Shown here one piece after another: positions 1 to 10,771 of a DNA stretch of 64,000 bases. Location: the NCBI GenBank assembly GCA_008704415.1, contig VXIS01000051.1:124001-188000 (forward strand). Direction: 5' to 3'. The notes beneath the pieces were generated by a model that did not search any database, was not told where the DNA came from, and was given only the letters and a program-made list of their open reading frames with translations. This DNA is from Sphaerosporella brunnea (Eukaryota; Ascomycota; Pezizomycetes; Pezizales; Pyronemataceae). Numbering within the stretch: position 1 is the first letter of the stretch; the number at the start of each line of letters is the position of its first letter. The translations under genes and the position numbers were made by a program.

Positions 1-1
1 A

Positions 2-742
2 GCGAAAACTGTCAAAAGGGTCATGGCCGAAATGGGTTATCACAAACAGGTCCCCAGAAAGAAGTTCGACATTCATCCCGCAAATAAACCCGAACGTGTT
101 GAGTGGTGTCAAGCACACCTTCATTGGACGTACGAGGAGTGGAAGCGAGTGATTTGGACAGGCGATTCGACGTTTTCTACCTCCGATTTCGGCCATCGAC
201 CGTGGGTTATACGCACGGCGGACGAAGAATATCATACCGACTGCGTGGACGAAACTTTCGAACAAGGAAGCGCAAGCAGGATGGCTTGGGGAGCCTTCTG
301 TGGAAAACTAAAGTCCTCTCTTGTTTGGATACTCGGCAACGCGAAAGTCAACTCTCAGCTTTACGTGGAGCAAGTGATGGAGCCACATTTGGTTCCCTTT
401 TGGCATCGCTGCTGTGAAGAATATGGGTGGACAAAGGTTGTTGAAGACGGGGCACCGGGGCACAAGGGACAGGCCAATGACTATCGGGCTCTCAACGAGA
501 TGGATGTCATTCAGTGGCCAGCGCAATCTTCCGACTTGAACCCGATGGAATGTTTGTGGGCGGATGTTGAGACTGAGCTAGGAGAGATACTTGGCGGAGT
601 GAGCAATGTAGAGGACTTGCGGGATTGTGTTACGAAAGTATGGGATGCGATCGTCGAAGAACGTCTGGATAGCTTGATTAGAAGCATGCCTGAACGTTTG
701 CAGAAGGTTATTGACGCTGGAGGCGATGCAATACCATATTAG
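2..742 (+). CDS. Tc1/mariner-type DDE transposase, 5' end outside the window
   Basis: The catalytic part of a cut-and-paste transposase, which cuts and joins transposon ends in the nucleus. The frame is already open at base 2, so the N-terminal helix-turn-helix lies off the window. Counting from the first in-window Met (base 23), the acidic triad is D48 in WTGDSTF, D142 in EDGAPGHKGQ and E176 in SSDLNPMECLW, about 34 residues after the second Asp as usual for Tc1/mariner. The C-terminal helical tail is intact, and the frame runs to a stop at 740-742 with no internal stop, so the visible part is undamaged. Whether the whole element is active cannot be judged without its left end and terminal repeats. 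Other DDE families with an SSDLNP-type motif are possible but less likely. Confidence 0.9.
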   Translation, partial: AKTVKRVMAEMGYHKQVPRKKFDIHPANKPERVEWCQAHLHWTYEEWKRVIWTGDSTFSTSDFGHRPWVIRTADEEYHTDCVDETFEQGSASRMAWGAFCGKLKSSLVWILGNAKVNSQLYVEQVMEPHLVPFWHRCCEEYGWTKVVEDGAPGHKGQANDYRALNEMDVIQWPAQSSDLNPMECLWADVETELGEILGGVSNVEDLRDCVTKVWDAIVEERLDSLIRSMPERLQKVIDAGGDAIPY

Positions 743-1153
743 AGTAGATAGAAAACAAGGTGCCCGACTTTTGTACCTCACGTGTTTTAATCATCAAAGA
801 TGCTTTGCCACTTGGACTCAACTACCAGGTGTCCGGCTTTTGGCTGTACCCGAGTACAACATGAGAACCTTGATCAGCGAACGGTGTCGGTGTGTGGCTT
901 AATCTCATACTGCCCAGGGGTAACGAGAATCTGGCAACCACATCCACCCCTAACCCTTCGATCGCCGGCGACGACCACCACCACCACCAAAATACCTTCG
1001 TCCGCACCAGGTTTTGCACTTGCAATTGTACCAAGCGCCTGCCAGTGTGCAAAGTTGAACAACGAAACTGTTGTCATCGAGTGCAAAAAAAAATTCAAGG
1101 TCACGGCTCTCGCGCTGTGGTGCCACCTTCTTCTGATCGGTGTGATGGGACAT
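743..1153. other. gene-free stretch downstream of the transposase
   Basis: No supported gene. Contains a short CCA-repeat run near 973-990. The right terminus of the Tc1-like element should lie here but could not be assigned without its left end. Confidence 0.5.
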
Positions 1154-1949
1154 CGGTGAGATAAGAAATAGATAAGATCATGCCGAAATCTGCATGGCAC
1201 CAGCGCCCATCAAATTGGGTGCGAGTGACCTTTAATGAGTATTCGGTGACGCACAACATTTTCGAGGCACGTATTCACAATGACAATGACATTCCAAAAA
1301 TGAACTAAAGCAAACAGAGCATTAGAGAGCGCTCTATGAGCGGCTGCTCTTCTTTTCATTCTGGACTCGCGGTTCTTTGGTCTCCCTACGTTCCTTTTCC
1401 TGCTGCTTCTTTGCCACACGGGTATGCTGCTCCTGCTCTTTCTTGGACTGTTGTCCTCCATGCTGCCGGTGCTTTCAGTTTGGTAGCATGGCATGTCTTT
1501 TCTCGGCAGGTCCAGCGTTTTTTATTCACAAACAATCACTCGCACAAAAATTTGGTGCCACGCAGATTAAGGGTGCGTTTGGACGCCCGTGGTCGGGTAA
1601 ACTGTGGTTCAGACAAATTGTGATCGATGATGTGAAACTACGGTTGCGCAAACGTCATTTGCTTGCGAGCCAAACAAGCGTGCGACCACAGTCAGTGCCT
1701 GTTGCCGGTGGTTGTGGTTGTGGTGGCGGTTGGATCGTGGTCCGCACGGAGGTAGATTCTACTTTTTTAGAATCGTCAGGACCCGCGGGAACCATGGTCC
1801 GCGGAACCAAGTTGTGATGCAACCAGACGGTCACCGAATCCGCGAAATCATGTTCTCGTTGCGACCATGATCTAGCGCCCCAGATCGTGGTCCAAGCCGG
1901 GAACCAAACGCACCCTTAGGCTTGATCTTGTCTACTTCTTATCTCACCG
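1154..1949 (-). mobile_element. DNA-transposon relic with ~75-bp terminal inverted repeats
   Basis: The left end (1154-about 1230, starting CGGTGAGATAAGAA) is repeated inverted at the right end (1949 leftward). The right arm is split: 1918-1949 and about 1533-1569 together match the left arm, with a second small element inserted between them. Between the arms, on the minus strand near 1330-1470, one frame reads as a Lys/Glu/Gln-rich tail with KKEQEQHTRVAKKQQEK, like the basic C-terminal tails of fungal pogo/Fot1 transposases, but it is short and followed by stops. Family assignment is inference; the inverted repeats are seen directly. Confidence 0.65.
1570..1916. mobile_element. MITE of 347 bp nested in a transposon arm
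   Basis: Ends are AGGGTGCGTTTGG and its exact inverse CCAAACGCACCCT, flanked by TA at 1568-1569 and 1917-1918. The intact left arm of the host element shows what the site looked like before insertion: one TA, so TA was duplicated. There is no coding capacity. The subterminal regions carry several copies of a GTGGTY/RACCAC motif. TA duplication fits Tc1/mariner-type mobilisation, possibly by an enzyme like the one at the left edge of the window. Confidence 0.75.
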
Positions 1950-2413
1950 GTTGACACACTTAACGAGCAGAACTCCAAGCAAGCTTACGGAGGAGTAAGC
2001 GCTTGCAGTTTGCCAGGACCTTGACTGACTGGATGCGATCAAGACTTCTGCTTGTCTGCAGGCGGTCTGCGGCCGGCGTTGTGAATAAGGACTCGCACCC
2101 TCATGTTACCAGATATGGTAATTATGAGAGTTTACTAAGCCACTCCTTGCCATATTTGGCAAGTTTGGTGAGCCCGGCTCCCATACAAAATCAACCAAAT
2201 GACCCACTTTCAACCCTTCCACAACCATTTCTTTCTTTTTTCCTTCTGGGCCTATAATGATACTTTCGATGATTACCTATCGATATGTACTGAGCATTTG
2301 ATTTTTTAAAAAGTGTTGTGGTGGTCGTCGAGCGTGGTGGAGTTATGTACTAAAGTGCTCCGGCGACAGGTGTCCCCGACCATAGATTTGGATTTTTCCC
2401 CGCCCCTCTCTAT
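1950..2413. other. gene-free stretch
   Basis: No gene or clear repeat recognised between the nested transposon relic and the foldback-type repeat copy. Confidence 0.5.
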
Positions 2414-2599
2414 TAGAACCCCAATTACCACTTGAGTCCGGGCTTCTATAGACTCATAGAGCTCTTCCCCTCTGAATAAGTGGCATAATCGGATGGTGGT
2501 GGTGGTGGAAATGCGGGATTGCTGGTGTCGAAGGGTTTGAGCACTCACTTGTGGTTGCGAGCCCGCGAGCGACCGGTCAATCACCACCTTGGCACGAGT
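2414..2599 (-). repeat. diverged copy of the foldback repeat arm found at 35.35 kb
   Basis: This stretch follows, in inverted orientation, the left arm and adjacent inner part of the foldback element at 35353-35921. Shared blocks are AGAACCYCAATT at the inner side, GGTGGTG, GCACTCACTTGTG, GCGAGCGACCGG and, at the outer end, CACCTTGGCACGAGT. It is much diverged and only one arm is visible, so it is probably an old, truncated copy. It shows that the 35-kb structure belongs to a dispersed family. Confidence 0.6.
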
Positions 2600-3450
2600 G
2601 CCCACACCCGGAAGGGAAAAAATCGCCAAAAAATTATCTGTGAATGGGAGGTTAGATCAAGGTTCGGGGTGGGGTACGGGTTAGAAGGGTTAGATTTAGG
2701 TGGTGCTTATGGCGAGTTTGGATCTAAAAAATTAGAGCATTTGCTGCGCACAGCAGCAATTTCGAGTGCTAGGTTTCTTAATCTTTTTTGTATTTATTTT
2801 TGCCGGTTTTCCTGTGTCGCATTGTCATTATGTGCCAGTGGATATTTATGTACCGGGTGTGGGAAGATCAAAACTCGGGTAGTTTTTCGCAAAACACAAA
2901 AGGTAGTGAAGTTGATACACCATTCAGGGTGGCAGCGGCGGAAATTACGACTTTCACAGCGTTATCCGATTGGACCTCCATCTGGCAAAGATGCCGAGCA
3001 GCAATGGACCGCGAATTCAACGATGAAGATTGCAAGCAAGCCGTTCAGAAGGTATGGGGTGGCCAAGAGCAACTCTGGCATTCCATCATCAAAGCGGACT
3101 AACTATATCTCACGGCAACAGAGAACCGAGGACGAAGGAAAATACTGATTAAACTTCAGCTCGTGTCATGTCATCTTGGCTCTGATTCTACCGATATTGC
3201 TCCGGCAGCTTGTGCACGTGGTTACTCCGGCTTTTGGAAAGTGAAGCGGGGCGGGGGGTATTTGTGCATTGACGAGTTGAAAGGGAATCTCACTCAATCT
3301 GTGAGCGCGTTGCTTCATTATAGATCACTCGTTTTGTTCATGTGTTTCATTATTCGACACTTTTGGCTGGCTGCTTAAGAGAGGCTATTGGCCAAGCAGC
3401 ATGCATGCTAAACGCCCCAACCCAACACCCAAAACCCATCATCAATCATT
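2600..3450. other. gene-free stretch downstream of RPC9
   Basis: Several overlapping short frames exist here. The most protein-like runs to a stop near 3102 and includes WQRCRAAMDREF, but it has no recognised domain and no clear start, so it is not called. It could be a transposon remnant. Confidence 0.4.
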
Positions 3451-4001
3451 TCACCGCTCTTCCTTCGGACGAGGCGGCAAATGCTGTACGACAACGGCCA
3501 AGATATCCTGCCCCTGGTCGTCGGAAAAGCGCGCGTCCATCTCCTCGATGATGCAGTCCAGCTCTGCCACGGTGGTCGGGCGTTCGTTGATGATCTGCAA
3601 AAGCTCGCCCTTCTCGAGCGGATACGCGCTGACCGCCCGCATGAACGCCTGAATATTCTCGTCCGTCTGGTTGGCGCAAGGACTGGCGAGGAGGTAGTCG
3701 CGGACCTAGAGAGAGAGAGAGAGTTGTGAGTGAGCTGGACGTTGCTGGTTGCGCGGAATAGGTGGTGCTGTTGGGTATGCGCGCGTACCTCTTTCATCAC
3801 GGTTTCCAGGTTCTCTGCCTTCATGGCGTTCACGCCGCCAACCCGCTGGTGCACCTCCAAGTAGCGCGCTTTCATGGCCGTGATGTGCGTGAGCACTTCG
3901 TGGTTGCTGAGCATACCGACGCGGGGATTGAGGATCTATGGTTTTTATTATTTTTGTTTTTTTTTCCCCACGCTTGAAGAGAGCGTTGGACTTACCTTCA
4001 T
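3451..4001 (-). CDS. RPC17: RNA polymerase III subunit RPC9 (Rpb4-like; yeast RPC17)
   Basis: A Pol III stalk subunit that pairs with RPC8/RPC25 and helps recruit TFIIIB to tRNA and 5S genes. Three exons are inferred: 3996-4001, 3789-3935 and 3451-3705, all with GT-AG introns in phase, giving 135 residues as expected for this family. The protein begins MKILNPRVGMLSNHEVL, the N-terminal RPC9 signature, and ends in an HRDC-like helical region (LEKGELLQIINERP, then TVAELDCIIEE). The first exon is only ATGAAG, chosen because it splices in frame onto ILNPRVG. A read-through frame of 168 residues exists if intron 2 is ignored, but it replaces the conserved C-terminus with unrelated Arg/Ser-rich sequence. 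A CT-rich tract precedes the second acceptor. Confidence 0.9.
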
Positions 4002-5214
4002 GATGAATGATTTTAGGTGTAGTCGCTGATAGTGGACTTCAAGCACGTGTCTGAATGAGTTAATTGCTGTTGAAGTGTAGACGCGTAGAGATTGAGGCTT
4101 AGCCGAAGTGGAGGGATGGTGGTGGGAAAAGCAATTTGTATTACTGTTTACAATCTAGCTGCGTCTTACATATATGCATCTTACAGCTTCACTGGATATC
4201 ACTCGGTGATATCCAAACCCTAGTCACACCATCTCATTCGTCCTTTCCTCCTCACTCGTCCTGCCTAGGAAGCCGGTTTTCCAACAATTGCAACGTGCCG
4301 AACGCCTGTTTCCGCGCTTATGAGGCAGAAACAGGCCTCTATCGACAGCATTCGAATATACTCGACAACTCGCAATGCCTCTCAACAACACCATTCAAGG
4401 CCTCCAACTCCATTCGCCAATTCATATGCATGCTCGCTCTTTCATCAACAGTCAGGGAGCACCCCGCCATCTAGATCTCAGACGAAGCACTTGAGTGTCG
4501 ACACATCACCATTCGTATATGTACGAAAAAAAAAAAAAAAAAAAAAAAAAGAACCACCTGCCACCCAAACAAGGACAGTTTTGGTACCAACATGGCCAGA
4601 ATGCACAGCCGTGTGCTTCATTCTACGTTGGCCTCTTGGTCCGTTTCATCCATTGGTCTGCCGCATGTACGTAGTCGGACGGGAACGTTGACCTACCGCC
4701 ACATCAATATTGTGGTACACAAGACGTTTCAGCAGCGGATGTGCCATGCCGCCCGTTTATGGAAAAGAAACAGCGCAAGCCAACGTTGTTTACAAACGGA
4801 AACGTTCCCATCTAGTAATTCCCGATGACCGCAGGCAAAAAAAAATTCCTAAGCAATGCGATTCAGCCAGCCGATTGACGTGAATCCCTGCGTAGATCTC
4901 CCGTCGCGATGCAAGGCAGCTGAAGTTAATTTTTCTACGGCTGGCAGATTCAAGCTTACGGTGGTCATTTGTTTACCCAGGTCTCTTGATCTAGGATGAA
5001 GCATTTCGTGCTGCCTACATAGATTACAAACCAGGTCTCCCAATAGGAACCGAGCTGCCTGATTCGAATTCCAGATACCTGCCTCACATGGCAAAGAGAA
5101 GCACTTATCCTGTCCTTCAATTTTCCTGTAGCTAAGTGACCGCGCTCTTGCAAGCTTGTCCATGTAGATCTAGAATACACTCTCAAATTCCGATACCCTA
5201 GCTACAATCACCTC
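4002..5214. other. gene-free stretch with a hairpin and a poly-A run
   Basis: No supported gene. It holds a perfect hairpin at 4194-4214 and an A run at about 4528-4550. It lies upstream of RPC9 and downstream of the small Cys-rich gene, so it carries the RPC9 promoter. Confidence 0.5.
4194..4214. repeat. short perfect hairpin
   Basis: GGATATCAC and GTGATATCC are exact inverses separated by TCG. The site is about 200 bp upstream of the RPC9 start. The role is unknown. Confidence 0.6.
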
Positions 5215-5406
5215 CTAATCAATACATCTCCCCCCCTTCTGTCCCCCTTCCTTCCTCATCCCATCGAGCCGCGACTGGCCATGCGTCTTCTCCTTCAGCG
5301 TACAATTGCCGCACCTGAGATGTTCACACGCCTTACACGCTCCCGCGTCCGAGAGTACATTTGCAAAGCTGCATTCGCAGCAGATCCAACGGAAGCTTGC
5401 TGGCAT
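5215..5406 (-). CDS. 63-residue W-C-C-x-C zinc-binding-type mini-protein
   Basis: A short intron-free frame with one Cys/His module: WICCECSFANVL, then C-x2-C-x-H-x2-C-x2-C (CKACEHLRCGNC). Spacing and the WICC start match the two repeats of the 89-residue proteins at 15.8 and 23.3 kb, which is why it is called a gene. The start ATG follows an A-rich leader (the T run at about 5440-5455 on the plus strand), as is common for fungal transcripts. The C-terminus is basic and Gly-rich. Small fungal proteins with WxCCxC modules exist, but I know of no function. Zinc binding is inferred from residue pattern only. It could be an orphan or a relic of a longer gene. Confidence 0.6.
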   Translation of the reverse strand: MPASFRWICCECSFANVLSDAGACKACEHLRCGNCTLKEKTHGQSRLDGMRKEGGQKGGRCID

Positions 5407-5837
5407 TTTTTGGTTTTCAGTCGTTATTGTTGTTTAGTTTTTTTTTTTTTTTTAAGTTTTTGATGTGTTTCTGTTGGTGCTTGTAGTAGATATTCGTGTT
5501 GGGGGTAGAGAGTTGCTGAGGTGGAGGCGGGTTGAAGAAATACTTATGCTAGGGGTAGTGTATACAAGGATTCTACCCTCCGGTTTGAAGAGTCGGTTCA
5601 ATTTAAGCTTTGGAAAGGACAATAGCATCATGAGGACTACTCGACAGGCGCCATCCTTCGACAAGATGACGAGTGACAGATCATGACAGACGTAAATTAC
5701 ATGCAGCAACAAAAACACAGCCACGCTTAGAAAAATCACACTATTACTTTCATAATCGTGAAAACATAAAACCCATTACAGAGGTATCCCAACATGATTT
5801 GATTCTTTTCCGCTGGAAGCCAAAAGTGAAACTACGC
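5407..5837. other. gene-free stretch between mini-protein gene and SLM1-like gene
   Basis: Holds the poly-T/poly-A run next to the mini-protein start and the 3' flank of the SLM1-like gene. No other gene seen. Confidence 0.5.
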
Positions 5838-7376
5838 TTAAGCCGCTTTCTCAGCGGGAGGCGGGTTCGCACCCACCGGGAGCTCCTGACTGGGAGTAGA
5901 AACCGGACTGGGCGTGTAAGCCGGGGGAGCCGCAGTCGTCGTGCCGGTCTCAACTGCAGTGGCCACGCTGGGCGTCGACACAGGGCTTTGGTTTGTGTTG
6001 ACACCCGCGCACCGGGAGATGGCCTCGTGCCACTGCTGGCCCTCGGCGTAGTTGTTGGCCTTAAAGGCGAAGTCGTGCTTAGTGCTAAGCATAGATCCCG
6101 CGTCCTTACCCGAGACCTGAAACTTTCCTTCCTTGCTGAGAGCGCCGATCGCGCACTCTGGAAGGTAGAGCGACATCTCGGGCTGAGCTTCCCTGTTAAG
6201 GTGCTACGTGGTGCATTAGCGGAGGAGTTACTATAATGGAGCGGGGCCTCACGTCTAGGTCTTTGAATTCGTGCAGGTATTTGCTCGGAGTTAAGACATA
6301 GTAGGCTTGGTTGTAGCTGCGCATGATCTTGCCCTTGCGCTGGAGGGCGCCTTCTTTCAGAGGCTTGGTGCTGGAATGGTTTTCGTTGGGGAAACGGATG
6401 CCTTCTACAGTTCGCTTCGGAGAAGCGGGATCGATGAGGGTGTCGCCATTGCGGGACAAGAAGTTGAGCCATTCAAAGTCTGGGGGGATCGCGTTGCACT
6501 TTTCTAGTTGGGATCAGCAACGATATGAATCCCCCATCAGTGGAGCAACACACCGATCGTATCACTATACAACTGTTTTTGCAGTTCTGCCTGGGCGTGC
6601 ATCGTCTGATTGAACACTGCGATCGCTTGTTGCACGGTCTGCACGATCTTCGCCTCGAATTCGCCGGCGTGGTTTTGCACACCAATCAGGTCCTGGCGCT
6701 GTGCATTTTCCTCTATCACCTGCTTCGCAAGCCTCTGTAGGACACTCTTCTTGAGCAAGAAGGGGTCATTATCTGGTTTCGGCTTTCCGCCCGTGGTGGT
6801 ATGATGTAGTTTGAGGTGGCCAGCTTCATGTCCACCCGCGCTCGCTCCCCCAAGGGAGTCGCAGGCAGCCGCGTGCTGTCCCAACAGCTCAATTTGAGCT
6901 TGAGTGCTGTTACGTGTCTTCTGAACAGCCTTGGCGCCCTTTTCACACTCGGCCTGGACATGCTTCTGGCGGTCTTTGATCTCCTTGTGCAAGCGTTCAA
7001 GGATAGGCGCGACGGTGCTCTTGAGCTCGACCGCGGTTTCGGAGTGCGAGGTGGAGAGACGGACAGTGTTGGCGCGGAGGTTCTCGAACCACGCCGCCAT
7101 ACCTCCGACCGACTGGTGGAAATGGTGGCCCTCACGCAAAGGCTCGTCGATAGACTTCAGCACCTTCGAATACTCCTTGCTCAGCGACTTGTGGACGCTC
7201 TCGGTTTGGTCGATGTAAGCTTCGAGGTAACTGACGGCGTGCTTCCACGCTCGTAGACGCTCTACCAGAAGTCCACCAACATCTCCGGTCTCAGGGGGAA
7301 TCGCATGGTCACTGGCTGTGGAGTCCATCGTGCTTGTATGACTGACACCCTGGTCGATGAGGACTTTCTCGGCCAT
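5838..7376 (-). CDS. SLM1: SLM1/SLM2-like F-BAR and PH-domain protein
   Basis: Slm proteins bind PI(4,5)P2 at the plasma membrane, sit in eisosomes, and recruit/activate TORC2-Ypk signalling. Exons are inferred at 6554-7376, 6253-6503 and 5838-6182 (472 residues; phases 1 and 0 agree). Residues about 25-255 are a helical F-BAR-like region (LRAWKHAVSYLEAYIDQTES, then a long coiled coil). Next is the link NAIPPDFEWLNFLSRNGDTL. The PH domain follows: EGALQRKGKIMRSYNQAYYV, later MSLYLPECAIG and GQQWHEAISRC. The tail is Pro/Thr-rich. The acceptor at 6183-6184 was preferred over one upstream because only it keeps the PH frame. The gene is divergent from PRP45 with only 274 bp between starts. Calcineurin docking and TORC2 phosphorylation are known for yeast Slm1 but not visible here. 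Confidence 0.88.
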
Positions 7377-7650
7377 TGTCGAGATTAGTTGTCGAGGCAA
7401 GGGTTTATGGTGGAGTTCTGGGATTGTGAAACTGTCGATTGATGTGATACTGGTGTTCAAAGCCGGGAAAGGAGAGAAGAGGTGAGCTGCCGAACAAGTG
7501 GGGGGGGTCGCAAAGAATAGCTGCCAAGGAACCAAAGCTCCAGGCAGAGTTCGAGCTGTTGCAAAGTCTTGGCGCGCCGCCAACTCAATCACATCTCTCG
7601 TGTCGCCTCCGTATCCACCAACCACACCCAAAACACCCCGACCGCAAACA
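7377..7650. promoter_or_regulatory. bidirectional promoter between SLM1-like gene and PRP45
   Basis: A 274-bp region separates the two divergent start codons, so both promoters must share it or overlap. No canonical TATA box is evident for PRP45. The region contains a CACCACAAACC-type pyrimidine-poor leader next to the PRP45 start. Confidence 0.6.
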
Positions 7651-9447
7651 ATGGCCTCCATCACCGCCGGTCTGAACAGCATACTCCCTGCTCCCAAACA
7701 TACCTCCTCCGACGATGCAGCTCCAGCAAGAGCTTCGACATCCAGAATCTTAGGCTCGGGCGACGTGGAGCGTCAGCAGCTCGTGCTGAAGGTGAGCTCG
7801 CTGCCACATTTCTTCCCCCGTTCGGCTCACCGACCACCTCTAACCATTGTTCAATAGCAATATGGACCCCCATACGGACATCGCGCATCATGGCGGCCGC
7901 GATTGCAAGAAGACTATGGCGATGGTGGCGCCTTCCCGGAAATCCCCATCGCGCAATATCCCCTCGAAATGGGCCGGAAAGGAGGCCGGACAACCAAGTC
8001 GAAGGCACTTGCGCTGCAGGTGGATGTGGAAGGAAAAGTCAAATACGATGCGATCGCGAAGCAGGGGCACGTCAGTAACCGAATAGTGCACACATCTTTC
8101 AAGGATCTGATCCCACTCCGTCAACGCGCCGATGTGGGCGAGATCTCGTTGGAGCGGCCGAGTGAAGAGGAGGTTGAGGCTACTGCCGAGAGAACGAGAG
8201 CTGCGTTGGAGAAACTGGTGTCAGGTGCTGTGGCGGCCCAGAAGCCGAAGACGGTCAAGGGGAATGAGAAGCGAGAGGCTCAGTATGTGAGATATACGCC
8301 GTCAAGTCAGATGGGAGATACGTCGAAGAAGAGCGATCGCATCATCAAAATCATCGAGAAGCAACAGGATCCTATGGAACCGCCAAAGTTCAAGCACAGG
8401 AAGGTTCCACGTGGCCCCGGCTCACCGCCACCGCCGGTCATGCACTCCCCTCCCCGGAAACTGACGGCTGCCGACCAAGAGGCGTGGAATATTCCCCCGC
8501 CTGTTTCGAACTGGAAGAACCCCAAGGGTTACACAGTGCCTCTAGACAAGCGTCTTGCCGCAGACGGTCGAGGATTCCAGGATGTCACCATCAACGACAA
8601 GTTTGCACAGTTCTCCGAGGCACTCTTCACTGCCGATCGTCACGCGCGAGAAGAAGTCAAGCAACGAGCTTTAATGCAACAGAGGCTCGCCGAGAAGGAA
8701 AAGGTGGCGAAGGAAGAACACATCCGCCAACTTGCACAGAAAGCACGAGAGACAGCCCAAGCACGCTGCAACCCTCGGCGTGCCAGATCTGCCAGTGTGG
8801 ACTCCCGATCCCGATCTCGTTCTCGAAGCGCTTCCTACTCCTCCAGATCGGGCTCTGATTCTGAAGATGACGAGGCTGTTCGCGAGCGTGAGCGGATGCG
8901 CCGTGAGCGTCGTCGTGAAGACCAGCGCGAGCTTCGGATGAAGCGAATGGGGCAGGAGAAGAAGATGCAGATGCTTGCGCGGGAGCAAGGCCGTGACCTC
9001 AGCGAGAAAATAGCGCTCGGCCTCGCAAAACCTACACAGAGCACCGAGAGCATGTTTGATTCTCGATTGTTCAACCAGTCATCTGGGTTCTCAAGCGGGT
9101 TAAACGAGGATAATCCCTATGATAAGCCGCTTTTTGCCGCTGCCGAGGCCGCTAACAGCATTTATCGGCCAAGAGTGCAGCAGGACGACGACGAAGACGC
9201 GGCGGACAATGAGCTGGAGCGCATCAAGAAGAGTTCTAGGTTCGAGGTACTGGGAAAGGCGCAGAAGGGCTTCAAGGGAGCAGTTGACGCGGAGGCGCGG
9301 GATGGGCCTGTGCAGTTCGAAAAGGACACTTCGGACCCATTCGGTGTGGAGGCGTTCGTGAAGAGCGTCGGGGAGGAGGTGGGGAGCAAAAAGCATGGTT
9401 TGCAGATGCAGAGTGGGCCAAGCAGTAAGAGAGCAAGGGGTGACTGA
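7651..9447 (+). CDS. PRP45: SNW/SKIP-family splicing factor (pre-mRNA-processing protein 45)
   Basis: A spliceosome component (NineTeen-complex-related) that stays in the catalytic spliceosome and, in animals, also acts in transcription. Exons 7651-7791 and 7858-9447 join in phase 0 to 576 residues, typical for filamentous fungi. The SNW domain (about 170-330) contains VRYTPSSQ, RIIKIIEKQQDPMEPPKFKH, the family name motif in PPVSNWKNPKGYTVPLDKR, and LAADGRG. After it comes a charged helical region, an Arg/Ser patch (SRSRSRSRSASYSSRSGS), and a C-terminal segment with DPFGVEAF. The final residues are basic (SSKRARGD). The start is the only ATG that gives the usual MASITAGLNSILPAPKH-like N-terminus. 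Confidence 0.95.
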
Positions 9448-9916
9448 GCAGATCGTTCCAGTTCTTTATTGCTTTTTTCTTTTCTTTTCCGCGGGGACTT
9501 CTTTTGCTGGTGTACACTACGGACTACTAGTCGCGATGCGTTCCTTTCTTCGTTCGTCAATGTGGCATTGACCAGTCAGGTTGCTGTATCTGAGGTGCAT
9601 AATTGAGCGATCAATTTTTTTTTTTTTAGTTGAGCTCGTCTAGACAAAATTGAGATTGCTTGTTGGCCTTGTAAACCAGCCACTCTTTGGTACATAGGAC
9701 AATGTGAATCACGGGGCGAGATGATGGCGGCAATGCCACCCACCGATAATGGGTGACGACTGAACAGTGAGTGAGTGGATTGAAATTCGAAGTGAAGTAA
9801 CTGTGGCTCAGAGTGGATATTTCATGTCGCATGATCTCCATCCAAAAACATTGACAAAACCACATCTCCCATTACTTTTTGCTTTTTGCTTTTAAGGCAA
9901 TCGCTGGCTCGAACAT
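9448..9916. other. 3' flank of PRP45, gene-free
   Basis: No gene. The 8-bp TCGAACAT at 9909-9916 is the left target-site copy of the adjoining hAT element. Confidence 0.5.
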
Positions 9917-10771
9917 TAGGGGTCGATAATTACGGTTCGATTGCATACGTGTCGGGAAAAAATCTTAACTAACTTAAGGTAAGGTTACACTGTAAAATAC
10001 AGCGCTTGGGAGAGGTATAAAACTTTTTTTGAGTGAACCGGGTCTGGGAGGCCGGTCCTGGAAATGAAGCGCCGCGTCTGGAAGGAAAGGCCTATGCCGC
10101 CAGCTGGCCAGAATCTGAAGCGCGGCGCCTGGAAGGCGAGGAGATATTGATATAAAGCCCGAGTCCTGTGCCCACACTGGCACCGGCATTCCATACACAA
10201 TCAACTACTAGGCAACCTGAAATGCCTCGCTATTCTGACGCCGAGTTTCTCGGAAGTTTTGGAATTCGTGACCCGCCACAATGCTCAAAGGTAACCGTGA
10301 CCTTGAACCTCCGTTTACTAGCAACTTGAGGACGAAACACCGCAGCCATCGAGAACCATTTCGTCGACAAAACCGTATTTGGGAGCTTGCCACACTTGCA
10401 GGCAAGCTCCTTCACATACTCTCTAATTCCGTACCATCGGAGCGGTCTTTTTCTACCCGAAACCTCATTCATGATCAAAAGAGATATTGCCTTACAGCAG
10501 AGAGGGCCGACTAGCTATCCTATATCCATGTGAACGTGCGCATTCTGGAGCACTCCTTTCGCATCCCCCGCAGGTAGCAGAAGCTCAGTTTGTAGGGACT
10601 GAGGAGGAGTTAATGGAGGACCTCGTCGAGCGCACATTTGGTTCGGCTACGTCGAAGAAAGTCAAAAAAAATTGCGAGTTTATTTTTTTCAGTGTAGTTT
10701 TGAGTTAGACTCTGTATTGTTTCCTAAACGTACGTTTAGTATGGTTAGTAACGATGGTATGGCGACCCCTA
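9917..10771 (+). mobile_element. degenerate hAT element, 855 bp, with near-perfect 8-bp target duplication
   Basis: The left end TAGGGGTCG and right end CGACCCCTA are inverse. The flanks are TCGAACAT (9909-9916) and TCGAGCAT (10772-10779), an 8-bp duplication with one mismatch, as hAT insertions make. Inside, about 10370-10580, one frame encodes a hAT C-terminal dimerisation-domain remnant: VPSERSFSTRNLIHDQKR, then LTAERAD, a TAG stop at 10512-10514, and in the same frame LSYIHVNVRILEHSF. The element is too short for a full transposase and carries the stop, so it is a dead internal-deletion relic. Confidence 0.78.
10370..10590 (+). pseudogene. hAT transposase dimerisation-domain relic
   Basis: The fragment matches the end of hAT transposases: SVPSERSFS (family pattern S-x-SER-x-FS), LIHDQKR, LTAERAD then a stop, and YIHVNVRIL in the same frame. 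The N-terminal zinc finger and catalytic core are missing. Confidence 0.75.

Noticed and set aside
2519..3148. 209-codon plus-strand frame and overlapping 104-codon frame
   Set aside because: No recognisable domain. It begins inside the diverged foldback repeat and starts with a non-ATG codon.
3408..3914. 168-codon read-through frame over RPC9
   Set aside because: It reads through an intron (GTACGC...CTCTAG) and loses the conserved RPC9 C-terminus.
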